Below, in pieces: positions 1 through 14,111 of a stretch of 64,000 nucleotides of DNA. Position 1 is the stretch's first letter. Each line of letters begins with the position of its first letter. The translations under genes and the position numbers were made by a program. This DNA is from Diprion similis. Lineage: Eukaryota; Arthropoda; Insecta; Hymenoptera; Diprionidae. The notes under the pieces were generated by a model. The model was not told where the DNA came from, ran no database searches, and worked only from the letters and a program-made list of their open reading frames with translations. The stretch spans positions 11,779,501-11,843,500 of the forward strand of contig NC_060110.1 of the NCBI RefSeq assembly GCF_021155765.1. Reading direction: 5' to 3'.

Positions 1-2140
1 AATCGTACTCTCCCTTTTGACGTTGCTTCAAGTGGTTGTGAAAGCATCAATTTCGATGGAAAATCAGATTTCTTGTTTGCAAAATAAGGCTTTCTAAAAA
101 TAAAAAACGATCTCTAAGTCCTAAGCATAATAGGAATCGCCGACTCCTTGCTGGGGTGATGAGACATAGAATTTTGATAACAGTGCACGTTACTTTCATA
201 ACCTTCTTGGGTTGGACATCCCGCAGGGCAGGCTCTGAACTAAAATCAATGAACTTATCAGAATCTTTGATCTCGCTGAATGGGTTGTATAGCCTTGCAG
301 GCATTCATACCCGACGTGAAGGTATTCTTCGTTTCGTGCATGTGTGCATGTAGGTTATGTGCAGGCGAGGTATACCCTAACGTGAATCACCTATATATTT
401 ATCGGAGAAAGCAATGCGGAACTCTAGATGCGTAAAACGGGTGTTTTTATAACCTCAGATTGCATCAATAAATAATACCAGTTGGCAGTTGGACTTCCTC
501 GTCAAATCAGCTTTCGTATTCTTGTTCAATGCGGTGTAATTATCGAGGAACGGAACCTTCAGAGCGCAATGAGTATACAATGCAAAAGGTATTTTCAACA
601 CTCATTAAATTCTTGATTGATCAATTAGCGATTACATCGCTATCAATTCCGAAGTGCGAATATCACTCTTTTTATTCTTTGATCTCGCTGTACCTACATG
701 GCGGACAGGAATATCTGGTTCATATCGTATCGATCTCTGCTCGCTCCATTAGTCGCGTAAGTGCAGTGTAGGTAGTCAGCGTTGGTGCTTAGAGGCGGGT
801 TGATCGTATTCCGGTGTATGAAAAATAAAGCCACGAACGGATGTGCTGCAGGTACATGCACTACATATCTTACAGCACACAGTTCTTCAGGGTTATAAAA
901 GCGGAAATGTTTATCATTATACGAGACCGCGTAGTTTTAATGGCCGGCTTCTTGTCAGGTTCAAGGCACTTCCTTCCCAAGGTGCTTGTCTTCTTCTTGT
1001 CTTCGTAAGTCAACAATTCTGCAAAACTGTACAAGCGGATGGCGTGGCGAAGCACTCAACTCGTTGTTACAATGTTTATTCCCCTTTAAGTACAATTTTA
1101 TTTTTCCGGCTCAGGCATTACAAATCACAAAAAACGTTCAACGATTAACTGCGGCAGTTTTTCGCCCTTCTTCTTTGCCGTATTAACCCATTGACCATTT
1201 CCTGTTGTAACGTAGACGTGAATATCGATATGCATTTAACTTCTTCGATAAAATTTTATTCCCTGGAAGAATTGTGATTCACAATTTACTAATTTTCATC
1301 TCACACTTCAGGATACATTCCATAAAGCACGCATTTGAAACGTTCGCGTGTCAGATCTCCGTAAAATGTATGAAAAATTTTACACCGAATTATGCAGTAT
1401 ACTCGACGCTTGTAATTGCTATTAATTTAACATCAATTATGGTTATATATCATTCGTATAGCCAAGTACGACCAGAGACGGTGCGAGCCATGACTGGAGG
1501 TTATAGGCGCATGAGCGCGTTGAACGACATCCATTACCATTTAAATTGTTCATGAACTGATACAACTACTTAATTGATGCTCAAATTACGTGGATCGCTT
1601 ATTGGATAGAAAGCGCCGGCTGTATCGCCGACTCCATCGGAAAAGTAAACTTTTTTGCCGTGAATACCCGTTCTCGAAATGATTTTGTCGTTCTCCGAAT
1701 AAATCTCCGTCATTATTCCTCACGCTTTGATTATTTAATCAGCACATTAATCGCTGCTTGAGATTCTCACACGGTTTAATCACCATCGATAACCGTTCCG
1801 ACAACATGCGATGAAGATACTAGCTCGATCCGTTTCACAAAAACTGACTCTGAGAAAAAACTCCGTTCCTCTACAGGGGATGCTGATAAAACGGTAGAGT
1901 AAAAAGGAAAAAAAGGCGAGAAAATAGAAAAGGAGAGAGAAAGGAATAAAATACTGTCTGCACAAGCGGCATTTCGTCCTAGACTGGTGAAAGGCTGTAA
2001 AATATATCTACAGCTAGTGTTTGTACTCACACATACCTGTAACTCGGGTTGTATACGCTTAGCATCCGCCGGCGCACATCGTTGGATGTGAGTGTATAAA
2101 GGTATACGTGCATTTGACAGGGCGTTGGATATACGCGTGC
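1..2140. other. Left-edge non-coding stretch
   Basis: I see no gene here. Open frames are short (under about 105 codons), overlap on both strands and resemble no family I know. The stretch lies upstream of the distal rhophilin first exon and is probably intergenic or distal regulatory DNA. An exon of a gene that lies mostly off the left edge cannot be excluded. Confidence 0.5.
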
Positions 2141-2199
2141 ATATGTGTGTGTATATGTAGACACGGTAGTGGTTCTGGCTATCCCCCCACTTGCGGAAG

Positions 2200-3002
2200 A
2201 GAGCCTCTTTCCTCTTCTTTCGCTCGGCCTGTGTGCCCGGCTCCCATCGATGAACTCCCAGGACTCAGACCACAGGTGTAACTCAAGCTACCGGTCGTAC
2301 CACCAGTTCGTATCAAGTGCTTTTCTCCGCAATCCCATTGCGCAAAGTATCAACGAACGTTCGAGCTTCGAGGATGCGTGCCAAATCAGTGAGTGGGAAA
2401 GAAGTGACACCGTTGTGAACACCCCTTGATAACTGTACGCTGCAGAAACGCGCGAGTTTCTTCTCCTTATTCTTCTTCTTCTTCTTCTCATCCGCTAAAT
2501 TCGAAAGTTTCCCCAAGACTCGATACTTTTTTTTCACGCCAAGCAGCTCAACCGTCACATTGGTCAGTTCTTCGTCGACCGATGGACCGTGATCGATATT
2601 TTGCTCCTCCGGATGTCGAGAATATCTGAACATCTTTGGTGAAGTGAGATGAGTTGCTGCGTTTGAGAATCTGCACTTCGACGAGAACGAGTCACACTTG
2701 GTCGTTTTATGTACGGGTTTCGTGATTTGTCAATTGCACGTTTGTTCTATTGTGAATCGTGAGAGCGCATCGGAAAACGGACGAGATCATAATGATCGGT
2801 CTCTGCTCATCCGTGACCGTCGTTGTTTTGTAATCCTGATGGCGCGTCACGTGTTTCCGGTGGCAAACACGAGTGCGTGTGAGGTGCGTGAGTGACGTCA
2901 GAGACGTGTCAAAGGTGCGCCTGTAACAGAGGACGTCAACGGACGGATAAATATTCAATTGATTGCATTTGAATCGCGCAATCACGTTTCTCTGCACTCG
3001 CC
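2200..3002 (+). promoter_or_regulatory. Rhp: Probable distal promoter and 5' UTR of rhophilin
   Basis: This moderately GC-rich stretch precedes the short coding exon at 3003. It holds a perfect CACGTG E-box at 2848-2853 and a perfect palindromic cAMP-response element TGACGTCA at 2893-2900, with more ACGT cores nearby. A TTC microsatellite lies at about 2465-2490. A TGA at 2970-2972 is in frame with the ATG at 3003, so that ATG is the first possible start of its frame. The transcription start cannot be placed by eye. Calling it a promoter is inference from position and motifs. Confidence 0.35.
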
Positions 3003-3032
3003 ATGCTGATACTACCGGACATAAAACTGCAG
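3003..3032 (+). CDS. Rhp: Rhophilin distal alternative first coding exon (10 codons)
   Basis: ATG at 3003 encodes [10 protein letters not shown] and runs straight into a GTAATT donor at 3033 in phase 0, which matches the phase of exon 28188. An in-frame TGA at 2970 sets this ATG as the first possible start. The resulting intron is about 25 kb. Support is limited to phase, donor and the promoter-like upstream sequence. Ten codons are too few for homology. Confidence 0.4.
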
Positions 3033-6000
3033 GTAATTAATGAGTATTGCTTCTTTTTCCTTTCGAAAATTCAAAGAAATCAAATTTCTCCGCAATTAAC
3101 GATTGTCGAGAAAGTCCCGCGATACTCCCTCGGATCGATTATCATTCCCTCCGTAATGTCGAGGAAGCATTGAAATTATCCTATTGCACGAGCGACTCCA
3201 CGATGCCTGTCAAACGTTTTTGCGTAACTTCCTCGATGTCTTCTGCGGCAGTTTTAGTATGATCGACGATGAAAAGGCGTGACAAGATTTTATTAAACAC
3301 TAAAAAAAGTACCGCGTTTATATGGACTATATACTATTACAGGCTCACGGTAAGAGCTTGGAATTTTTTTAGCTGTCATTCGGACGTTGTCTAGTCTGAT
3401 GTACCCAATTATAGGCACATAATTTATGATTTTATCTTTGGATCTTCAGGAGGAAGTGACTTTTGTTGTAAATCAAAGCAAACGATGCGTGTTTACTGAC
3501 ACTTAAGTAAATGATACCTTAGTAATTTCATCCTGTTCTGCTGTGCGTGTTGAATGCATGTGGCTTTATTGCCACATTTACGGACGCAGTCTTTCCTACA
3601 TCGCCTACAATTTTGCAATATTACATTTTGCAGCCAAAGAAGACATTCGATGACGAAATTAAGCACGTTGGTATATCTGTTTTCAGCTATGCAAGTGAAG
3701 CAGTTTATTTTAATATGAGCTGTTATATTCAGTTCGAAGTTTCTCAATCCTGGTTCGTTATGTAATTTTAATGATTACCTCAATGTTATTATATATACGC
3801 GCTCGCATTATTTCGCAACTGAAATATACTCTAATACTACAGCCACATGCTATATAATATGTTAAAACCATGAACAGTCAACAATTTTTCTCCTAAATGC
3901 CAGTGTTGCCACTCTGAATTAGTGATTGAATGTGTATAGAAAGTTTTGAGAGGACAAGTGGCTTTCATCTATCGAACTGAATAACATTTTTTAAAGGGTC
4001 GTAACATCCGATCAAGCGAACGGATTGACTCGCCATTTTCAAGTTGCTCAATCTGCGTTTTAAGTCATACATAAAATGGTCAAGTGAGTCTATTTTCTTT
4101 CCGAGAGGAACAATGTTAAATAACAATTTTAATAAACAAGTGGAAATTAGCATATGTGTTTCTGGATCTGTTTCGCCGGTGTGACGAGTTATTCAAAAAA
4201 ATAATTCACCGTGATGAATCGATTGCTGCTAAGGAGTTTTGAATTTTGAAACGCGTTTTGCACCGGCCGGAGGTTCGTGGAATCCTCTATCACTGCAGAA
4301 AACAGGTACCTACTTACTTAATTAACACAATCCATCGAGATTTCCTGCGGAAGATACGGGCAATGATTATACATACGTACGATGTAACGAGGTGAGGATA
4401 ACGATTATTAGTTCGCAGAAAATGTGAAATTATAAATGTAACAGTTTGTTGGGACTGTGGAAATCACGTGAAACTCGATGATCTAAAGTTTGAAAATATA
4501 TAGCAAGTTATTGCATCTACATCGCATGCATGATTATATCAACAATCGTAGACGTAAGTACGTTACGCCTACGGTGAATTATTGGAGCTGAGAAGGTATG
4601 TAGGTAGCGTAGAGTTTTTGTAAAAGATTTGCATTAATTATCAACGGTTGAAGTACTTGGTATTACATTATACGCGTTACCAACAGGCCAACGTACTCGA
4701 ATAGCTGCACTCGTGTCCGTTAGTTACTGAATTTAAAAGATCTGTTTCAATCACGTAAGTAAGTGCGTAGCTCTCGTTTTTCCCCTCTATCTTCCTCTCT
4801 CATCTTTCTCCTATAAGCACCCAATTACCATACTTTAATTCCAACACCCTTTTCGCTTGCATACGATACGCCAACAAAATCTTCTACGAGGTCTGAGTGT
4901 TCTCGAAACATTTCTACGGCATCGTAATTACAGGCATTTCGTTCCTGTATGTATATTGTATTACATATTCAAACTTGCTCACCTCATGGTGGCGTGAATC
5001 AGCCATTCTAGTTCAACTGATTTTTCTAAACCAACATTTGATCGCGATCTTCAGACCAGGAGCTTTATATCATTTCGAATTTTGATCATGAATTTTATGT
5101 TTTTCAAACCACGCGAAGTTGAAATACAAATGATATTATTAAGACTGTCAGGGTTCGGACGAAATTTTGAAATGCTAGGTTTCTGGTATAAATAACAAGA
5201 TCATGTCGTGTTCCGCACTTAGCAAGGCGTTTTTGACAAAATGAAAGGACACTCGGTGTCGTGAAATGAATTTTAAACTGTTAATCTAACACGCGTTGCA
5301 GATGTTCACTATATCGTTCTCCTTCTTATAACTTTACTTATTATGATTACACTTCCGCTGGCTGTTGCAGGAAGCTAAAGTTGCGTGAAATACGATGCAA
5401 TGAAACGCAGTGCTGCGTAACTTGTTGGACTTACAATTAATAATAAACTCGGTGTGACTAGGGCGCCGCTGTAAGTCAGCTGCTGTATTCATCTTTAACG
5501 ATCGTACTTTGTAGACGCTGTATAGGGTTGTTCCAGAGTTGATCTGCTGTTACGCATGTGTGCCATGCGTATTCCCCTGCAGTCAATTTGCATTTCAACA
5601 CTTGTAAAATTATAAGTATGCATATAAGTCTGTATAATAGCAGCGCTGGCACGAAAGTAGTGACAACATGGAGGACAAAAAAGTCTCGAGCATCTTCTTC
5701 GCGTGTCGAAGCTGCACAACTATGCGGAACAAAAAAGAGACATTGAAAATTGCCTCGAATGACGAACAAGTCCCGAGGCGTTCGGACGTTGACTCTCCCT
5801 CGTTGAAATCTCGCCTCTCTGGCCGCTTACGCTGCATCATAAACACGTACATACGTGTACAGCCACATATATACATTATACACGTATCATACACGTATCA
5901 TACATTCAAAGGAGGTGAAATCGGAAATCGACGCAAATTCCGTATTTGAATAATTGAGGAAGTCAGAACTGAAGATTACGGTCCCCACTCTGCAATGTAA

Positions 6001-9000
6001 ATTGCAAACGTAGAATGATGCGGCTTGATTGTTTTTTCCTTTTGATCCCGTTTGTGCCGCAGGTCGCAGCAATACTCATTAGACGCTGGGACTGCAATGC
6101 ATGCAATGCTTGTGCTCCTGCAGCAGCATCAAACGTCGATCTAGTACCACGTACCTCAAGCGTATAATACAGCAGTATCTTGATCTTCGCGTAATTAGGT
6201 CCAAGTCTTCGATGGTAGGCATTGGATCTTCGAGAAGGATTGTTCGATGATGGTCTCCTCGAAAATCCTATCAGAGACGCATGGTTTTAGAATTACTCGT
6301 AGATTTCGCGGGAACGTAACAATCGCCGGGGAAGAGAATAAAGTTTCGATCCTTGCGTAACTTCTCGATGAAATTTCCAAGCACGCACAACTTTCATCTC
6401 CTCTAGTCAGCCTGGATGGGTAACGTCGCGTTTTACAATTCCGCGGTGCGTATTGTCTGTTGGGGGTTTTTTTTCGGGCACGTTTTCGATTTCACAAATT
6501 CCTCGCGGGCAATCGGGCCGAGACGACGATACGCTCCAATGACCATCGCTGGCCCCGTCAAACAACGCCAACGTTAAGTTAAACTGCGCATCTTTCAACT
6601 CTAACGTGCAATTTGTTGGCGTAATCTTTGTCCGGCTAATCCACCGTCGCGTCGCCGCCGTTCAATCTTGCCGCAGCCTTCAGGGGAGTCTTGTAACCGA
6701 AAGCGGCAATTCACGGACGTAAAACGCAGGTATCTGTCAGCATATATGTGTACAACGCACGGGATCCAAATACGAATTTAATATCCTTTATATATGCCCG
6801 TCGTTATTTTATCCTCGTCATAAATAATTCAAAAGATTATAAATACCCCGGTTATTACAGTGTCCTCGAAACTTTCAACTTTTCGTAAAAATTCTTTACG
6901 CTCCTTCTGCAGCTGATGCAGAGCTTTTATGGTATTCATATATCTATGTGTGTAAATTGCTACAACATCTTAACTATGTATATGCGGTATAATAATCTCA
7001 GACTGTTCGACAGATTTATGGTTAAGTAAACGAGAAGGTTGAGATTTAGAAATTGGACAATTATTCGATAACTTTTAGGAATTTAATTGTGAACCGTTAA
7101 CGAGATTGTTTAAATGAATTTTCCAAAGTTGGGACAATGCGGATTATTCTACAAGTTGGTATCAAAAATCGAGACGTTACAATTAGGAAAATGATAGTTT
7201 TTCTCCATATAATCAAAAAAAAAAGAAGTCAAATTTTCAGGACACAATGAAAATATGATAGCATCTATATTCTCACCATTTTTGGAATTTCACATATACC
7301 AATCTCAAATCGTTCGCGAGTTTCACGGGACCATGTAACGTATCAATAATTCGGGTTCACAGAAGCAAGCTGGCCCTTCTAGATCAAGATCAATGGACGC
7401 AATATCCGTTTCCGAAGTTGTCTATAACCGAACTGAAATGATCCGTTGCCCTTCCAATGCTCAGCAATTTGAAATTCTATCACACTGCGGAGCTATGAGA
7501 CGAACTGCACGCAATAGAAACTTAATCACGGTGCTCGTTGGAAGATTGGTACGTGCCTACATGTCCGCAGTCCGCAGTCCGCAGTCCGCAGTCTCCTGAG
7601 ATTTCGCGAGACTTGCTGACATCTGATACAACCGTGTTTCTCTGGCTCCAATTAAGCGCACATGCAGGGATAGGACTTCGATCGAAGGGTGCAGATTCGC
7701 ACGCGTCAATCTTTGTGCACGCATGCGTCCCGCTAGTTTGTACAAATCTTCTCTTGTAGTCACAGTCTCTGCCCGCGTGCACACTGTGCACCTATGCATT
7801 ACCCACAGGCACTTCTCCTATGATCAAGACACCGTGCCTACCTGCGATATCACGTGTCACTCGTTTTCTCTTCCGCAGCCCCGAAGGTACCTATATATTC
7901 GAATGAGGAACCGCTCTTGGAGAGTTGCATTCACTTCATTTGTGTATTGCAATATACTCTCCTAGTCATAACATCACTCTATAGGTAACATCATCGCTGT
8001 AAAGATACGATAAATCAAAGTCTGGATCCGACGTAGAAGATGGTGAATATTGGCTCCAATAAACCTGTATAAACCCAAGGGTGAAATAAGTCTTCATATT
8101 GTCATCTTGGCTTATTAAAGTTTCTGAACACACAACTCTTTGCATATGATTGCGAAACAACCTGCGAATATACATTCGTTTCGTCAGGAAGTAATTGACG
8201 GGTTCGTTTTCACTCGCAAATTTCAATCTTTCACACGCAAGGCCGTTTCGGAGACGTGGAAGTCACTTTGGCAAGGTGCAGTCAACGCTATACGGAAACG
8301 TTCGGAGTGATTCGAACGATGACCTAGTGCCGACGACGATAGTAGCCCGTCGAGTCCTTGCTGTTGCAGAGGAGGCCTCGATCTCTTCGCGTCTTCTCCG
8401 CCGTGGCCGCATTCCACCAGAGTCGAGTCGACTGCCCAACGCCGGAGGCAGGCGTGGTAACCTGCGTATGCGGCGAAATATTGGGACCGAAAAGGCGGGA
8501 AAATGAATTTAATTTTTTTTTATCTTTACATAGAAAAACTGCATTAATTGTGATTAAATCCAACAGCAAACCCGTCATATTATGTATAGATGTATATATA
8601 TATATGTAAAATTCTTTTTTCGGTGTGACATGATTAAGCGGCCAAGCGTTGAGGACACGACTGATACCTCCTATCTCTCGAGTCGCTTCAAGGACGAGAT
8701 GACCTTGCACTGCTTTCCAATCTTAATTAGTTGCAACCTCTGCGCGTGACGAGCCGTGTTGGTGCGAGTATTGGTTGTAAAAGTGACAGTCGCGATTATA
8801 GAACGAGTATGCAAGTTATTAATTCAAGTGTGGTACTTTCTTTATCTTTCTTTTCAAATAGTCAATCATTTCTTTAAAAAAAATATTCCACAGTTCAGTT
8901 ATGATGCAGTTTAATTTTTCAATATCATTAAATCAAAGCAATTAATGACGGTTTTAAGACTAGACGGAGTCTGACGGCGTGACTTGCTTAACGGTGTGGA

Positions 9001-11736
9001 AAAATCCCTATATGCATGACACCGCTCATTCGTTGCTTGCGAACTTGCGTATATATACATGTATTCCAATCCGTTCCGCTTCAGATAAATACTCATTCTG
9101 TTTATATTTATTATGCAATCCAGTTGGATATTAAAATTGTCCAAGATTTAATTAACGTTGGAATGTTTTAGAGTCGAGTAATTTTTTTTTCGTTGATCAA
9201 AATGTTTCATTTTCGAACACTGCTATTATCCTTAGCATACGAATGCTCGCGTATATGTTACATATATGTGAGGGTGAGACGAATAGTCGGTATAAATTGA
9301 TTGCCAATTGAATATAAATGTACCAGCTTTGTAAATGAATTCTCCGCGGTACAAGAGAACTAATAATTCTTCGTCTTTGCATAAATTTCAATGCCCGGTT
9401 GCTTAGAATTTAGTTATTTATTTTTCATTTTTTCAATGTCTAGACGAGGGATTTGGATGAGTATACAATGACTTGGAGTGACAAAAATGTGTCTGTTCGG
9501 CGTATGTTTTTGGTATCGTCGTTCGTCGTCGTCGTTGTTGTTGCCGTATTGGAACAGCTTTGCAAAGGTATATAAAAGATTGTTAAAAATAAATATAAGA
9601 AAAATTACTGCTGCAAACGATTTAAGGCGTTATTTTTTTCAGATGACCGCCCGCGCTGTGGTTTTATTCCATTGTTATGACCGTGTATATTATACATATA
9701 TATATATATGCAGGTACCTGTATCAAAGGTAGACACAAAATATGCCTCAAGTTCTTATACTCATAAATAATAAATAAACTCGTGCAATTTGCAGTAATTA
9801 TCTTCCCCCGTTACGCGCACCTAATTGGATTCTATTTTTAATTATTATAGGTATACACCATCGCGTAATTGAATACTCCCCGCGGGATCCACGTTGTGAT
9901 TATATTAAATTAGCATTGTTTGTCAAGCCGCTGCCAAGATAAGCGGTATGCTGCTGTACTGACGATACTGATTATTATCGATCAAACAAGAATCCTGTAC
10001 GTCGTAAAGAATTTGACGAACAGCCATAACTTTCATTTCACTATGTAATATCTTCAACTTCTCATGCAAATCTCAATGCTTGACTATACTTTTTATTCCT
10101 TCCGTTGACGTTCTACAAATTTCAGTCATCAATATTCATTGTCTCGGACATATTCCATTTACTACCTTCCATATCACCATTGATCACAATTTCTAACCTG
10201 TTTTTTAGAAATAAAATACGAAAATCCTATAAATTCAGCTTTTCGTCGTTCAGGATTCACGGTGCAAGGATCATTCCCTCGTCCATAAGTCGATCGGACA
10301 ATTCTAGGCTCCTGGACAAATAAGTAATTCACTCGCTCGACGAGCTCAGGATAAATATGAGCAGCATGTCGGTCACACCCTTGTCCTCTGGTTCCGGAGA
10401 AGCTGCGTATGCTCTTCGCCGAAGTTGTGCGTCGACCGGATCAGCCATGAGTGGTAGGGATTCCCGTTACAGCTTCGGCCCCTTCCTCGACTCGGACTTC
10501 TGGACCGTAGACTTTGGAATCCCCTCTTTCTCGGGCAGCATCTCATCCTCACACGGTCAGCTGGACCATTCCAGGTCCGGCCATACGCGGATGAAATACC
10601 TGAGAGCTTTCAAAGGCTGCGTCCTGCCGCAGAACGTCCCGACGCTCGTGACTTGGGCATGGATTCGTTCGTCGAGTGGATTCAAGGGATTTGCGGCCGC
10701 GTGACACGGGTTTACGGATTATAAATACCACCGAGTGTCCGTGTTTTGATTTTTAATTTTTCCTTTTCTAGGGGGGCGGTGAGGGAGGAGGGGGGGGGGA
10801 GATTCGAGACGGACATATATTTTTCGGTGCGGATTTTTTGCTCACTTGTTATAATGTGTTTTCTGTCAATCAGAATATGGAGGCACTTGTGTCTAAATTT
10901 AATCGTTGAATTCCCAAGGTTTTTGAACTCCCTATGTATAGTAATTTCCACAGACTTATATTAACAAGCTCGTTAGGATACCAGACGTCTTGATCGTTTT
11001 TTTCTGATATTTTTCGAAACCGGTATACTTAATGACAGCGTATTTTTCACGCATAGCATTACATGTATATAGTATATACGTTGTTTGACGAATGCTCTCC
11101 GAGTTATTCGATATACTAGGAAGGGTGATTACCGTCATGACGGGCCATGAAAAACGTTGATATGTTGAGCAGGCTCGTACGTTTCTCGCCAGGATATGAA
11201 ATTATGTGATCCGTTTCAACGACTCGATGGGAGGTTGATAAAAAAAAAAAATACCACACAACTGTGAATGATCTGCTCTGCAATGATTGAGTCAGGGGTG
11301 AAGAAACTATATCTGTTGAAGAAAGATGCGTTTATACCTAGACGCGTCTGACCCACTGCAACGCAGTTTGACGACGATGTCTGTTGGACATCAGGCATCG
11401 AGATCCCCAAGTGACCACGACAAGTGCATACACAGTAAACTGCCTGAATGTATCGCCTATATAGGTATACCTATGTATGTATGCGCGGGTAGAGGTCGAG
11501 ATATTATAACTAGGTATGCTTATTTGCTCCATCCTCTCTGTCTCTCCTCCTCTCATGATAATTTGCATTGCAAATATGTGAGGATTAGTGTATAGGTGTA
11601 GATTTATCTTTCATACATGTGCCCGCACAACAAACAGTGACGTAGAATAAACGGTGTTACACGCAGCGTCTGTTAAACACTGTGGGAGATTCTTATAGCG
11701 GTACTACTGCGATTATTTAGCTCTTCATTTACTTGT

Positions 11737-11767
<31 letters not shown>

Positions 11768-14073
11768 TTCATTCATTTCCGGAGCACGTAGTAGAGCGAG
11801 TCGGGTTAGGCTAGTCGTTAATCATACTGTCTTCGATACCCGTAAATTATATGTATACGCAGGCTAGACGAGCTCCTATATACGCACAATATTGCTTCTG
11901 CTTCGGATCGGGTATTTAATTGGAAGAGTGAGACATGCCGTGAAATTTTCTCTTCTCTCGTTCACTACACTCTGTCCGTTACATTCCGATTATTGATGAT
12001 CAGGAATAAAAGAAATACAATGCTTGTACGGATTCTCATCACTAACTGGATGGATTAGAATTCTGACCATCTTGTTAGAGTTTGCTGGATATATCTGAAC
12101 AAATTGCATCTCTGCAGGTAATATTCATTATGTTCATTATCTTCAAGCTATGTGAACTGGATGTTTTTATTGTAGTCGGAAACGTTTTTTCACGTTGGCA
12201 ATTCAACATCCTTGAGAATTGACGGTAAACGGATGAAGTCAGTGATCCACGACTTGAAATTATTCAAAAACAAATCCCGTCATTTAAACATGATATAGCG
12301 ATGATTGAAATTTATTTGTTAATTATACTTGCTATACACGAAGACACGGGCTGTGACTGCATGAAAAATTCGCTTGACTATCTTAAAATTTTGTCATTTT
12401 TTTCAAAATCATTCCGAAGAGGGTTGAGCGAAATTTGAATTTTGATGAAAAAAATTTGCGTATCTAATGAATAGTCACGACTTTAACCTGCGTCACATAT
12501 CTATATAATTGCATAGGTAGCTCGGGTTAAACATGGCTGTTCTTTTGACCTCTACACGCTGTAAAAATCAACTGTGATAATTTTTTATTATCTTATACGT
12601 ACAGCAGGTGTACAATACCAACTGTTAAAAGACATTAATGAATCATCCGGCTGCAAAACCATTTTGATTATCAGACTCGTGCTGCAATTTGTGTAAAATA
12701 TCATTATATTTCATATCGAAGCACGCAAGAGTGTTCGGCTATGGCTGCGTGAACACGTTTGCACGTACGTTTAGCCAAATGCATTTCGTCATGTGTGCAC
12801 GCAGTGAACTCGACATGCGCGCGTGCAAAAGCTAACTGATGTTTATCATTGGAAACAATTAACATTCGACTGATTACACATGAGGCTCACAATGAATTAG
12901 GAGTCGGTTTCATTCTGTGGATATTTCAAAACGAGCAGGAATGCGGTACACGGCGAGGAAATCGTGCCGAGAAAAGCGCATCGACACATTTTATACTTGT
13001 AGTAGTCACTCCTGAATTTCTCCTCCGATTAGTGCAGTAATGAGTTGCAACTTAGGCGGAAAGAGAATGAGAATGCGAGTATGTTTATTCGTGTGCGACT
13101 TTGGATTATAACTCGTGTTGGATAGACGTTAAACCACTCTGAATTAGCTCGTATTGAACACGTTTTTTTCAAACACTTTTAAAGTGTAATGAATGAATGG
13201 TAATTTAGAAAATCTCCAAACACGTAATGAGACGTCCAGTTATGGTAATTGGTGATTAATTAAAACGCGAAAATACCGTTTTGCACTTCGTATTGTGTAT
13301 TATATTGCTAAACGTGTAACGCTGTCACGCCGATTTTAACGTTCGCAAAATATGATAAAACCTTAAGCTTGCATTGAAGTCGACACGTTTGTTTTCGCAA
13401 CACACCCATGTGGTCGGATGCATGTGTGCTATATCATGCATTGTTAATTAGTCGGTTTATTTCAATTCTCAGGGTTATACCTGAAATCATAGACTTAAAT
13501 CAAACGTGGCTTAATTGGATCAAAGATTGGCTCTCTAGGTGAGAATATTGCGTTGTGTGAATTACTTATTATTGTGCATTTTTTATTCTCTTCCCCCGGC
13601 GAAGCCCGAAGTCGTTTAATATGCTTATTAGAGGATTTAATGAGTCGAGGTTATACCGTTACTTTTTTACCGATGATAAGTCGATTCGTTCTATGTTTGC
13701 CTGACGGCTATGTGAGCTGCAGAACAGTTTACGTAACACATTAACCCAAATGTCGATGTTACCGCATAAACGATTTAGAGAAATTAGCGTTGACTTCGTT
13801 TCATTTTATGTAAAAATCGTCCTTTGCTAGAAAAAAATTTTTTGTGCAAGTCATTCAAGATTTTATCAGCATTAAAACAAACTATATGCTTGTATACTAC
13901 AAAATGTTTTATTTTAATTTTGCAACAAATCGTTGAGCATTTATTCTGCGATCTGCGATTAGGAATTTATTGTAGCCGTAGAAAATGATCATTTTTTATT
14001 TCTGATTTCATAATATATTGACAGATATATGGAATTACTGAAATTTCATAATTGTTGAACGGTTGGATCCGAC

Positions 14074-14111
<38 letters not shown>

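Noticed and set aside
264..690. Shared CTTTGATCTCGCTG at two places near the left edge
   Set aside because: About 15 bp only, with no extended similarity; expected by chance at this window size.
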